From Lepidurus packardi (lineage: Eukaryota > Arthropoda > Branchiopoda > Notostraca > Triopsidae): a stretch of 64,000 nucleotides of DNA. Below, in pieces: positions 35,649 through 46,430 of the stretch. The stretch covers positions 22,107-86,106 of the forward strand of contig JAKZAN010000128.1 in NCBI GenBank assembly GCA_023053545.1, in the 5' to 3' direction. The notes beneath the pieces are model-generated. The model was given only the letters and a program-made list of their open reading frames with translations. It searched no databases and had not been told where the DNA came from. Within the stretch, counting starts at the first letter, position 1. The number at the start of each line of letters is the position of its first letter. The position numbers were made by a program, and so were the translations under genes.

Positions 35649-36479
35649 ATGCAACCTAAACATAAGCAGACTTCCTAAAGCCTATCAAACCATGGCCATA
35701 CCTTCCGCAGCATCACCTCAATCCCTTAGCCTCTCCCTAGAGTCACATTTAACTTCACTCGTCCTCATAAAAAATAACCCTCACAACCATACTCCTAACA
35801 ACAGTTTGAAGTGACTTAGACAAATACAGAAAGAGGATCGGGTCAAAAAGCTAACCTAAACGCTAGTGTTACTACAAGTCTGGTAAAAACCGTATCTTTC
35901 TTCTCAGAAGTGTAAGATCGAAATAAGAAACTTCAGTGCTACACCGACTACCTGACCTTTTTGCACAAATTGCTAGGAGCAGCCTATGAAACCTGTTCGC
36001 TGCAAGATTCCAAAACTATATCTAGTGTATAAGCAATCGTGCTCAGAAACTGCCAGTGGATATTTCTAGAGGTCGATTCTTTGACTTATAAATGGGATTA
36101 AGAACCAGTTCAATTTTACAGACGAATCCGCCAAAACATATAGACCTTTAGTATTAACCTTCGACCAGACTTGGATGCCGAACTTAGGTTGGATCTCTTG
36201 CTCTTTAAGTCAGAAACATCTCTGCACTCTTTTCGTAAGTATATCCGGAGAGCAGTCGGGGAACTCGATAGGTGGCTCGATCATAGTCAGACAGCAGGGG
36301 TACTGTTCGACTATCTGCTGATATACCATGAGCTACTGGGCCTGCACCTTGTCAATAAGAGCATAAGTGAGATCTGGAGAGAGATGGAGCTGGACAAATT
36401 ATGCCAGAACGAGTCCCAGAGAATGGAGGAGAGCCATGTGAAGCTACTGCGATTGAAAAGAGCCCTGTTAAAAATCTGA
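35649..36479 (+). CDS. Unknown protein with helical C-terminus, 276 aa
   Basis: Single exon, ATG 35649 to TGA 36477-36479, with many TAA/TAG read as Glu. The first 80 residues are disordered. From residue 85 on it is helical (LQCYTDYLTFLHKLLGAAYE, ELRLDLLLFKSETSLHSF, GVLFDYLLIYHELLGLHL). Amphipathic helices without clear heptads suggest an alpha-helical bundle. Family unknown. Confidence 0.62.
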
Positions 36480-36672
36480 GCTCCCGACTGGTTTGGCTGT
36501 CCAAAACGGAAAATACTATCCAACATACCTGCAGTCTGCTTTAGTAGTATTGATAGTAAAAAAGAACAGATTTAACTTCAACTATTTTTCCACTAATTTT
36601 CCAATAACCATCCCAGCCATTCCACTCAAAAATTAAGACGGACACGAATTGGATAAGCAACATTCCCAAGTA

Positions 36673-37227
36673 TCATTTAGTCTTTGGCTTCACCTGCTTC
36701 ACCTACAGGTCGTTCATCTTCCCCACCATTGCCAGTATGAATGCGTCTGCCAGGGTTACGCCTGCAGCGATCATTGCCATCTGCTCGTTCTTAGCCAGGT
36801 ACCATCCAACCACAGCGATCAGTCTCATAATTGTAGACACGATCATCCCGAACTGACGATGAGGCTTGCCATCGCCTCCTTTCATTAATAGATTGGCTCC
36901 ACCCAGGTGCTGGAGGATCACCAATACTGTGAAGAAAGCACCGCCAACCACGTGGCACTGTTTCAGAGGGGTCCATTCCCAGAACTTGTCGAGATGGGGA
37001 TAGACTCGGTAGAAGGCTCCTCCTGCAAGAGCGATGGTGACGAGATCGGTGACAGCGAAAATGAGAGCATGCACGTAGTTCCTAATGGAATTGGGGAGGG
37101 CTTTGCGAGCGAGGATTCCGAGGAGGGAGAGGACGAGCCAGGCGATAGAGAGGCCCATTCCATGGTAGTACCAGAAAGTATTTCCAGCGATGAAAGTCTT
37201 GGCAGTGGTGAGGTATTGGTCAATCAT
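36673..37227 (-). CDS. Cytochrome b561-like transmembrane protein, 184 aa
   Basis: Transmembrane electron-transfer family using two b hemes (ascorbate to ferric iron or monodehydroascorbate). Start ATG complement 37227 (MIDQYLTTAKTFIAG), single exon, one TAG near the C-terminus. At least five hydrophobic helices. Candidate heme His sit in family-like contexts: FWYYHGMGLSIAWLVLSLLG, NYVHALIFAV, CHVVGGAFFTVLVILQHLGG, KPHRQFGMIVS. The family is normally six-helix with four paired His on adjacent helices. The match is from pattern, not alignment, so distant relatives (e.g. DUF-type b561) cannot be excluded. Confidence 0.65.
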
Positions 37228-37538
37228 GTATTGGTAGTTATGGTGTAAATATCTTTGTTTGGAATGTAGAGATAATATTAGGGAAATAAGTTGTAGAGAT
37301 ACCCGGGAGAGTAAAATTGGAGTGGGATTCGCCGAAATCTCAAAATTGAACACACAGATACTTAAAAATGGAATAAGTATTGACAGCGATTCTTTTTATA
37401 GTATTCTTATAGCTTTATATTCCCGAACAGCTGAGTTGCGATTCAGCATTGGGCTGCACACGTTTGAAAATGCCATCCTCGAAATCAATTAAAAATATCA
37501 CATACTTATACTTGAGGCTCGCCTATAGATTCTCACAT

Positions 37539-39805
37539 ATGAACATGAAGCCATATCTTATTACTTTACTGCTTGCTTGTCTAGCAGTTCTCACCCTACA
37601 AGCCCCACCCCCTCTCGTCGAAGGGTACCGTGGACTCGCCCAGCACCACTGCTAAAATTACCCTCTCGATCTCATTCTCCGCATGAGCTCTGGCACACTT
37701 GCTGAAGTATATGGTCCAAAATATGTGGACTATGATGGCTACATTCGCCAGTACGTCGCAACAGGTACACCCATCTTTCTTTATCCCGCTCAGATAATGC
37801 TGATAACCCTTTGTACGAATCTCTCGAAGATTAATAGTAATCCGATTCTGAATAAGAAGAAGCAGATCGTCAAACTGAATAGAAGGAGGATCTACCCACC
37901 GTTGATCCTATCGTGGAAGAGTATGTGGAAGGGCTGAAGCAATGTGGACTCCACTGGACAACTCAAGACTTATATCGAGTCTGGAGGTTCTTCCGCTACG
38001 CTATCCAGAACGACTACCTGTACGAGTGGCTGCGGACAAAGATGCGTATTTCATTCGGGTACGAAATCCAGAAGCCCAATGCCTGGATGGACGGACAGCA
38101 GAAATAGTAAAGACTGAGGCTGGAAAAACTATACTCCAACGATTACCTGGATGATTTGGAAACAGACTTCTTCCGATAATTCCTCTTCACACTAATGACT
38201 GCCATTCGCAAGAACACAGTTGTAGCTATCAGCGGGGCCCTCACCAAATCTAAAAAACCTGCACTCTTTAACATCATCGAGACTCGGAACTTTGAGCCCA
38301 AGGTTTTCTCAGAAGTAGAAATCGAATTCGAAGGACTCAATAATAGAGTCATGGCATTCACTGTGCCTGGGCTGCCTCTGCTGATCTCTGGATCTGTTCA
38401 GAACAAAGCAAGCTGGGCATTCTCGGGAATCCTGGTAGACAGGACCAATGTGGAGTCAATCGAGACGACAGGTCTGAAGTACTTCCATGAGGAAACCTAG
38501 AGATGGATCAAGGTCAAAAACATAACATCTACGATTAAAGTCAAGGATGCCTAAGATGTGACCCACCACTTCTACTGGTGTGAACTGGGTACCTTCGTGA
38601 AGAAAGGACTGGCCAAGCATAAAATCAGAGAGTTCATAATCAAGTGGCATGAAGAAGAACTGCCTGTCAGAAATATCTTCAGCAAACTCCATACTCTTAT
38701 CACTACTGGAAATGCTCCTAACAACTTCCAGTTCCCCTTCAATAGTATCATCTACATCAATCAAGCAGGAATCCATCAAACCATCTGCCCACCAGAGCAC
38801 TCCTCCTATTTCATCTACCCTGATCTGATGGGAGAGCCCAGAAATGTCAAGACACTCTCTGCGTCAAACCCCAAACGAGGTTTCTTCATCACCTCTAACT
38901 AGCACATGTCATCAAACAACCCAGACGGGTATCTCGACAGATAAGTCTTCAATTCACACTAATAGGCACTCACCGATGTGATCAGACGCTGGAAGGAACA
39001 AAGAATGGCACTACCTTAGGCGTTGGAGGCAATCAGCAGCGTCAGTTACGACTCAAACTTGAGAAAGTTGTCTGACCTCTTCGTTTTTGTGTATCGTAAA
39101 GCCAAATTTACTTACTTCCCAGACGAAGTAATCAGAAAAGAGTGTGACCAGCTAGTTTCGATGTCTGACAAATGGGACTTTACTTTCAAGAACACGTCTA
39201 AGTACGCAGCAGTCTTTAAGCTCTGGCTACACTTCACTAAGCTCTATACCTTCAACCATTTGACACGTTCGCCACTAGGAAAGTATCTTGGTAGATTTAG
39301 ACTCACAACTAATGCATATTACGCCAATCAAATAGCTCTTTGGAAGGATATTACTAGCTACGGCGAGTGCGACTCCCATGAGTACACAGCTATCTAGGGT
39401 ACCGTCAACCATACTGGTCACAACTGCACCTGTTACTACTCGATATTCAGGGCACTAAACTCCACTCGTCAGACTCTAAAAGACTACGGAGGGCTCACTA
39501 AAACTGATATTGATAATTTTAGAAATGAAGTCCATTGGGACTTGCTAAACAGATAGTTAGAGACCAACCCCGGATATGAATCATACTCAGGAAACTTCAG
39601 CAATGTAGACTTGGCATTCGATAACACCTACACGAAGGCACTGGTAATGGCGTCTTAGTTAGACGGATAAGTGCTTTATGGCTCAGGGAAGCAACCTGTG
39701 AGTAAATGGCCAGCAGGCAGCAAGGACACCGTGAGAAAAGTGCAGGCAAAACAGGGCAAAGATCAGTCAAAAGACGGGACAAGCGATGATGACGATGAGT
39801 TATGA
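37539..39805 (+). CDS. Secretory-pathway penicillin-acylase-like (Ntn) protein, 745 aa
   Basis: Exons 37539..37764 and 37794..39805, intron 37765..37793 (29 bases). Signal peptide MNMKPYLITLLLACLAVLTLQA. An acidic insert near residues 90-110 includes TAA-TAG-TAA in a row (EDEEESDSEEEEAD). From about residue 205 the sequence follows the B chain of penicillin/acylhomoserine-lactone acylases: NTVVAISGALTKSKKPALFN (versus SNxW..SG..T..GKP..), then PLLISGSVQNKASWAFSG and LVDRTNVES. Members cleave amides with an N-terminal Ser made by self-cleavage. Here the expected Ser-Asn is not at the aligned place, so activity is doubtful. The C-terminus is DDDDEL, a KDEL-like ER-retention signal. Ciliates carry many such lysosomal/secreted acylase-like proteins. 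Confidence 0.75.
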
Positions 39806-40052
39806 TAAGTGAGTGTTTTTACAGAGGTAATATTGGAGGATGGAAACACATATGGTGATAAATTCAAACCTCAGATACCCTACAAATACCGAGGAGTTGT
39901 ATTTAGGATTGTTCTTTCTTTCGATCTACTAAAGTAGATTGAATACGCATACTCATATGGCATCATTGGAGAGAAGCTTTGTAGTTACAATCTATAATTT
40001 TATCTATTTGCGACCCCCCTTTCACCAAGAAATCCTTGCTATTCCCCACAGA

Positions 40053-40708
40053 ATGACGAAAATCGTGAGGCCCGACGATATGCTCCTCAAAATCATAATC
40101 ATCGGCGATTCGGGCGTCGGCAAGTCCAACATTCTCATGCGGTTCTGCGACACCGAGTTCAAATCTAACCACGTGGCCACCATCGGTGTCGATTTCAAGA
40201 CAAAATCAGTAGATATCGATGATAAGAGACTCAAGTTCCAGATTTGGGACACAGCAGGACAAGAACGGTACCGCACCATCACCCAAGCCTACTACAAGGG
40301 GGCTTCGGGGATCATCCTCGCATACTCAGTCGCAGATTAAATGTCCTTCGCAAACATCTGTAAGCTTCAGGCATACACATAAACTCAATAAAAAATAACA
40401 ACGTAGAGAACTGGATGTCGCAGATTCGATAGCATACCGAGCCGTCGGTACACAAGATAGTGATCGGCAACAAGTGCGATGTGAATGCCTAAGACCGTAA
40501 AGTGCAGTACCTTGAGGGTAAAGTCCTGTCTGACAAGTATAACATCGACTTCCTGGAATGCAGTGCAAGGACAGGCGATAACGTGCAGTAAATCTTCACG
40601 AAGCTGGGCAGAAAGATCTTGAGCGACGCTAGAAGCAATCCCTAGAAATATCACAATGCAAAACTAATACCCGAATCAGGAAAAACTAACAAAAAAGGCT
40701 GTTGCTGA
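40053..40708 (+). CDS. Rab-family small GTPase, 202 aa
   Basis: Membrane-traffic switch. Exons 40053..40359 and 40407..40708, intron 40360..40406 (47 bases). P-loop GDSGVGKS (18-25), switch [10 protein letters not shown], switch [12 protein letters not shown] (65-74), NKCD guanine motif, ECSAR (SAK motif), and C-terminal KKGCC for double geranylgeranylation. Closest in pattern to the Rab1/8/10 group ([24 protein letters not shown]). The splice itself creates a TAG codon (T | AG), read as Glu in 'ANIENWM'. All catalytic residues, including Gln70, are present. Confidence 0.95.
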
Positions 40709-40841
40709 GTTGCCTTTTGAAGTCCTTGATGATGCTAGTTTATCTTTTCACGTACTTTGATATCTTCCTTTTTTCCGAACCTTCTAACAGTTGACTCGTA
40801 GTATATACGATTGTGTAAACTTGAGGAATAACATAAAATAC

Positions 40842-42428
40842 TCAGGTTTCGAACTCCTCAGACAACAGAAGACTGATATCTATCAATTCCCTCACCTATT
40901 TCCAGACTGTTCTGTATTCTCCCAACACTCCACACTCCTCTTTGGCCATCCCTTACTTGAATCCTTGCATCAATACATCTCTGAACAGGGCTCTGCACAT
41001 GCTATCTCTTTTAAGTTCTTCTCCCCCCAGCAATGACTTGTCCAAGATACCATATTTGAAGTTCATCACCTAGACTCCCGAGAGTGATAGCTGTAATGCT
41101 TTGTACTCCCCCTCTGCCAACTCCTCGAATTTCATAGGATTGTTACGTCCGTAATAAGGACTCTCTCGGTCTATCTCAATATACTCGTCTTTGGTGAATG
41201 CCAGATCGAAGTCTAGTGGATAAGTGATCATCTCATGGCCAGTGGCGATCCGCTTAATCACGAAGTTATTGAGATGTGCGTTACAATGAGTGACGTTGTG
41301 GTCTTCGAAAAATCCCCAATTGATCTTCTCTTCACAGAAGATCCTCTTAACATCTCCAACTTCCCAGCCTAGCTTATAAGTCAGCAGGGCTATCAAACGC
41401 AAGATATTTTGCGAGGTAGTCAGACGTTCCAGTTTTAGATTCAGGAGTTCAAGAGCTTCTTTGCTGCAATTCTTTTCTACCTGCAGATCGGATACTAACT
41501 TGCGAATAGCATCAAGACCTTCTGCGCCAGAGACTTCACTCTGTTCGCCAACAATAGTTAGTGTAGTGCGGTGCATAAGGTTGAGAGGTTAGATTTTGTT
41601 AGCGATTTTAGTTTTGTAGTAATCAATGAATATGTCAGATGGTTTCAGGATAGGGGTAAAGTCCCATTAAGTGGGTGTGGGCATCGGTCCATCACAATCC
41701 CACCTGTTATTTTGCTTCATTACGTCCTCTAATTACTGGTTAGTACTTCTGATTAGTACGCAAAATAGGAGCTCGAGTGAGCTGATTAAGTGCGTGCCAA
41801 GTCTTCTTTCGCCGATGGTCTCGAACACACAACAATACTTGGACAATAAAGGCAGTTAGTCCTTGATTCCACTGTCAGCTTTGAGAGTATCGACAAGGCT
41901 TTCAGGATATTCTACGATTGCTTCTGATTTGTTTGCTGCTTTGCGTCCATATTTCCTCAGCGCTGAATCAATCAAGCTATTCATATGCATTTCTCTTTTC
42001 GCAGTGTGGAAAAAGTGAGAACCTCTAAGTCCGGATCCTTCCACATACACGAATCCTTCGAACATGTTACCACATCCTTTGAGCCTCCATAGCCCCTCTT
42101 TCTCAAAAACAATAGCCGATCTCTTACCCGATAGATAACATTTGTTAGCAGTTGGATAGGACACCTTTATATAAGCAGTAGAGGGTTAGAATTCTTCCGT
42201 GAGTGTGATTTCATAAGCAGGAATGCATACGATGTTGAGTTGACCGTACCCTAGCCATGAGAGTTTGTCCCTGTATTTGAGGGCCTAGATAGCTGATTAT
42301 CGATTTCTGGGGGTTTTAAAGTGTTTATGGTAGTAGTGGACTTTGCTGGCAGGGACGGTTTCAAGGTATGCCATCTTGCTGGGCAGACACAAGTAAATCA
42401 GATCCTCAAGGGATATTTGTTCGGACAT
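40842..42428 (-). CDS. Unknown 528-residue protein with kinase-like 'HCNAHLNN...DFD' motifs
   Basis: Single exon, ATG complement 42428 (MSEQISLEDLIYLCLPSK) to TGA 40842-40844; TAA/TAG occur about ten times. Residues 85-190 read KCYLSGKRSAIVFEKEGLWR, CGNMFEGFVYVEGSG, SALRKYGRKAANKSE. Near residues 370-400 is THCNAHLNNFVIKRI, followed by YPLDFDLAF. The spacing of His-x-x-x-His-x-x-Asn and Asp-Phe-Asp resembles the catalytic HxDxxxxN and metal-binding Asp of aminoglycoside/protein-kinase-like folds, but the catalytic Asp would be Ala/Asn. I do not recognise the family. Confidence 0.7.
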
Positions 42429-42540
42429 GTTTATTTAAGGTTTATGATAGTGTTTGCCAAAACCAAGAGTAGTTTATATTAAAATATGCATCATATTAGA
42501 TGAGGAAGTTATTTATCTCATTCCGATCGTATCTCGGAAA

Positions 42541-44976
42541 TCATCGGACGTTGCTTGAACCCACTTTCTTGACCTTAATTCCCTCATTAGTCCTTGCCAA
42601 CACTCTTTTACCTGACTGTGAAGCGTAGAACAGCACATAAGGAGTCTCCTTTTCTCCTAGCATGAAGTCTTCAGGCTTCATCACATCCATTTACGATACG
42701 TAAGAGTCGTCGAAAATGTACCACCTATTAGGATTCTCGTCTACGTTGCGGGCATAAGCTTTATAATGGCCACTTAGTGGGGTGCTGCCCAGATGCACGA
42801 TAAAAGCGTAGAGTTCGTACTTAGTATCCTCACCACTGATATTTTTGGCGATATCCCTGAGGTCCAATTCAAACTCAAATGCTATGGGATTGCACAGTTT
42901 GACGAGAGACTGGGTTTATTTATCGTAATGGAAACGCTTCAAGTCAATAGTCAGGCATTCACTGAAACCTGTAGGCATAATCTTGGTGCGGAAAATCTGC
43001 CTCTTCCGACATTTCTCACATTCCATGGTGTTCTAATCATCCAGACTTTCTTCGGTAAAGTATTTCCTGAATAGTTATTTGACGAGTAAGTTGTCGGTCG
43101 AATTTTTCTCCCAAGCCAGACTAAAGGAGTTTACTATTTCCGTCTTGCCCCTTCGACTAAAGGGGCATTTAGTACAGTACATAAAAGTCTCAGTATTGCT
43201 AACGAACAGATCCTTCATCTTGTCATCAAACAGGGTGTTTTAGAAATGTCTGCACATTTAGTCCAGGAGCACTCTGCCAAACTATGCTGTATCTTGCTGG
43301 GTTGTCGATTTCCCGAAGTATTCCGGCAGGAACTTTCGGAACTTATAAGGTGCGATTGAAGAACACTTGGAGTAGCCTTTGAAGGACAGCTGGTTGAACA
43401 GGTCTTTCAAGGCCGATGCGATATTCTCCTAATTGTCAGCAATATCACTGAGAAGGGTTCTGAGTTTCTTGGTCATATACAGACACTGGACGTAGCTACT
43501 CATGTAGCAAGTATTTCCAAGATTATCTAGACCCAGATACCGGTTAGAGGTCTTGGTAGGGAGATTGAAGTCAGGCCCAGTGTCTACGTTGTTGAGGTTA
43601 ATAGGGAACATGCCTTTTTTGATGGTATTCTCGATCTCGCCAAAATCCATCGTATACTTAAATATGTGTTTGTACTGTTTCACGATGTTTCTCGAAGTCG
43701 ATGTGGAAACCTTATACCTACTCTCGCAGATGCCGATGTACTTCATCAGGAGCTTGTGCTATTTCTCGATTTGTCCGGGACTGGACCTATTGAGGATTAA
43801 CATATAGTTGTCAGCGATGTGGCCTAGTTCGTCCTAAACCCTGTCCATGTTGATGAAGCCGATGGTGTAGAATAGCATGATATTGATGAAGAGTTCGAAG
43901 GAGCCTTCCCTCGCATAAATCCGTTTCGAGAACTTAGGCTTGATGAATCTCTGGTAGAGCTTATGCAGGATATCGTATTTCTTTTACTTCTCAAGTCTCC
44001 TCGAGTAGATATCGATGAGTCGCAAGACGTTGATGTGTGCGCTGCTTTAAACTAGGTTCGTCATTATGTTTTCGAAGACTACCTCGTTGAAATCTGCCGG
44101 TTTAATGAGGCTGAAGTGGTTCTCGACCAAGTCCTTGAGGGTGTCCTTGACGAGGCAGTTGAGGAACAGGCCCAAGTTATCGCTCACCCTGATAGTGTCG
44201 TTGTCATGGTAACTCACACTGCAGTAGTCCATGTACCTCACGAAGATCTGGCAAAGACTGACTCCGACATTGCTGATGGGCTTACAAATTGGATCCAATA
44301 TTCTTTTAGACAATTCATATATGACTTGACAATCCGTTCCGGTTTTACTTTGTAAAAAGGGCATCCAGTTAGCAATGCACTCGAAATCCCCGATGTCAAT
44401 TAACTGTGGGGCGTGCTTCAGCAGAGGGTTGATCACTGAAGAGAACAACATCAAAATCATTGTTTCCTGACTCTTCCAATGTTCAGGAGTGAGAGCAGTG
44501 TAGGCTGAGCTCGACTTTCGATCCTTTTCTTTTGCATAGATGAGGCTATCAATGTCACTAAGTAAAAGGCTTTATTCTTTTGTGGACACACCCTGAGTCA
44601 AAATCCTTTTGAGTTGTTCTGCGAGGGCCTTGAAGATGGTTAGACCATAATTATGCTGGGTATCCTTGGTGTAGTACAGATAATGCTAGTTGAGTAGAAG
44701 CGCGAGAGTTTCAGTGCTGGGACATCTCCTGATGAGTTCAGCCGTCCGATCAGCATTGAGGACGAGTTTGGTGAGGGTTTCAATGCTCTTCTCTCGGAGC
44801 TTCTCGAAAGTATACTCGAGAATTCTGAACTAATCGTATCGGGAATGCTAGGAGCCATATTTAGCCAGAAAGTCCTTGATGCAGTTAAAATAACTTTCTT
44901 CAGTATTGGCTCGCATCTGGACTGATTTCTAGATGTACCTGAGTTTTTCTGCGTTCAGCTCGAGAGACATTTGCAT
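42541..44976 (-). CDS. Ubiquitin-specific protease (USP/UCH family), 811 aa
   Basis: Removes ubiquitin from proteins. Single exon. The N-terminal 470 residues are helical with no named domain, as in the large USP9X/USP34/USP47-like enzymes. The catalytic domain starts LGLDNLGNTCYMSSYVQCL (Cys490). The QDxxEF box is QQDTAEFGRVLLDEM, whose Glu is a TAG codon (complement 43282-43284). A zinc-type Cys pair set (MYCTKC...ECEKC) and the His box LSGHYKAY (His737) with WYIFDDSYV complete the site. All three catalytic residues are present. ATG 44970 two codons on is an alternative start. Confidence 0.93.
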
Positions 44977-45233
44977 GGCGAGCTTCGGGACTTACTTTTT
45001 GTGTGGGTGAATGTTTTATAAGACCTTAAAAAATCTATACTGTCCACTCTTCTAACTTTATTTCACTGTCACAAACACACACACAAACCTACTATGATTA
45101 TCTTAATAAGAATAGATGCTGTAAATGGATGCTTGTATTTATGAGATCGGAGAGAAAGAATATAAAAGAAGAGAAGTCTGTCATCTGGTGCCCAAACTCA
45201 TTATCTTGGCAAAAACAGGAAGGCATCGCCTAG

Positions 45234-46206
45234 TCACCACACTGGATCTGATATCCGTCGGATGTTTCCTCCCAGACGCGGAGGACGCTTTGTTCTCGTA
45301 TTGTCCAGAACACATCCTTTGTTCTGATTGTTCAATACCTCTTTCAAGCGTAAGTACACCTTCTGGTTTCTGGAGTTTTTGGCGGAGACATCATTTAGGA
45401 AGAATTTGGTGAAGACAGACTCGGTGGTGCTCTCGGTCTCAGCCTTTTTGTGTGGCGTCAAGTCTTTGGATTTTTTATGTTCAGTTTGAGCCTACTTCGA
45501 GTTCATTTTGTTGGGTTTGGGCGAGCCGCCCGAACTGGATACATTGTTGCGCAAGAATCCAACCCTCGTACGGAACTGTTTATGTGAAGACAAGTCAGAG
45601 ACAGCAGGTTGGGCATTATCAGTGAGGGTGACTGCTCGAGTAGACCTAGTCTATCTCTACCTCATGTCCATCGATATGCTATACTTCTATGGTGTATCTG
45701 GACCCATTACGATGAAATTATCTAAGTTTAAATCAAGCAGGGTAATAATTAATAATTAGATCTTACTTAAACGCAAAGGCAGGGGAGCCATCAGATTGCT
45801 AGCATAATTCGATGTACTAGTCAGGAGAGGCTTTTGCCAAGTCCGGGACTTACGCACGCATGTGGGGGCCATTGCTGTCGTGTAGGAAATGAAGTTGATT
45901 TTGCGACATATCGGAGTTTTCATGAAGGTTTGCTACAGATTCCGCATTATGAAGGATTTCCCAGTTCTGTTCTTGGGAGTTGAGGGTTTATTGTAAAGAC
46001 CCAGTTCTTATGAGGAAGGACTGAAGAAGCTCGGCAAAACCCTTCAATTTGTATGGGTCTTCATCTGGCTGGTCAGAAATCTAGATGAGTCGGGTCTGAG
46101 CGTCGAGCTAGGGATTGGCTTAAAAGATGAGCTGCTCGTCTGTGGCAGTTGATGCGTTGAGGGTCTCGAGACGGTGCTTGGTGAAAGGGGGGGGAGCTGA
46201 GAGCAT
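45234..46206 (-). CDS. Unknown protein, 297 aa, three exons
   Basis: Exons complement 46206..45767, 45721..45685 and 45650..45234; introns of 45 (GTAAGA...CTTAG) and 34 bases (GTATAG...GATAG). N-terminal half acidic and helical (YKLKGFAELLQSFLIR, NWEILHNAESVANLHENS, SPDEYIELCEQSDGS). C-terminal half basic and Ser/Lys-rich (FFLNDVSAKNSRNQKVYLRL). The 37-base middle exon rests on frame logic only. Family unknown. Confidence 0.55.
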
Positions 46207-46430
46207 GGCGACTGATCGTCTAAGCCCAAAACCTTTAGAGTATGAGAGAGGAGTGTGAATGACGACTGTGTAATATTTTTATTTGCTGTTGGCGTATTTA
46301 GAATTATTTCAGTGGCTATATAAAAGTCTAATCTTTGTCAAATGGGAGAATAATGATTTCGATTAAGTTTTTGATCTTCCTTGGGTTTGTAAGCCATAAA
46401 AAATTTAAGTTCACTTATTAGCAGAGCAAA

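Noticed and set aside
36903..37248. Plus-strand Glu/Ser-rich frame opposite the cytochrome b561-like gene
   Set aside because: Antisense of hydrophobic helices often reads as polar sequence; the minus frame has patterned His and helices.
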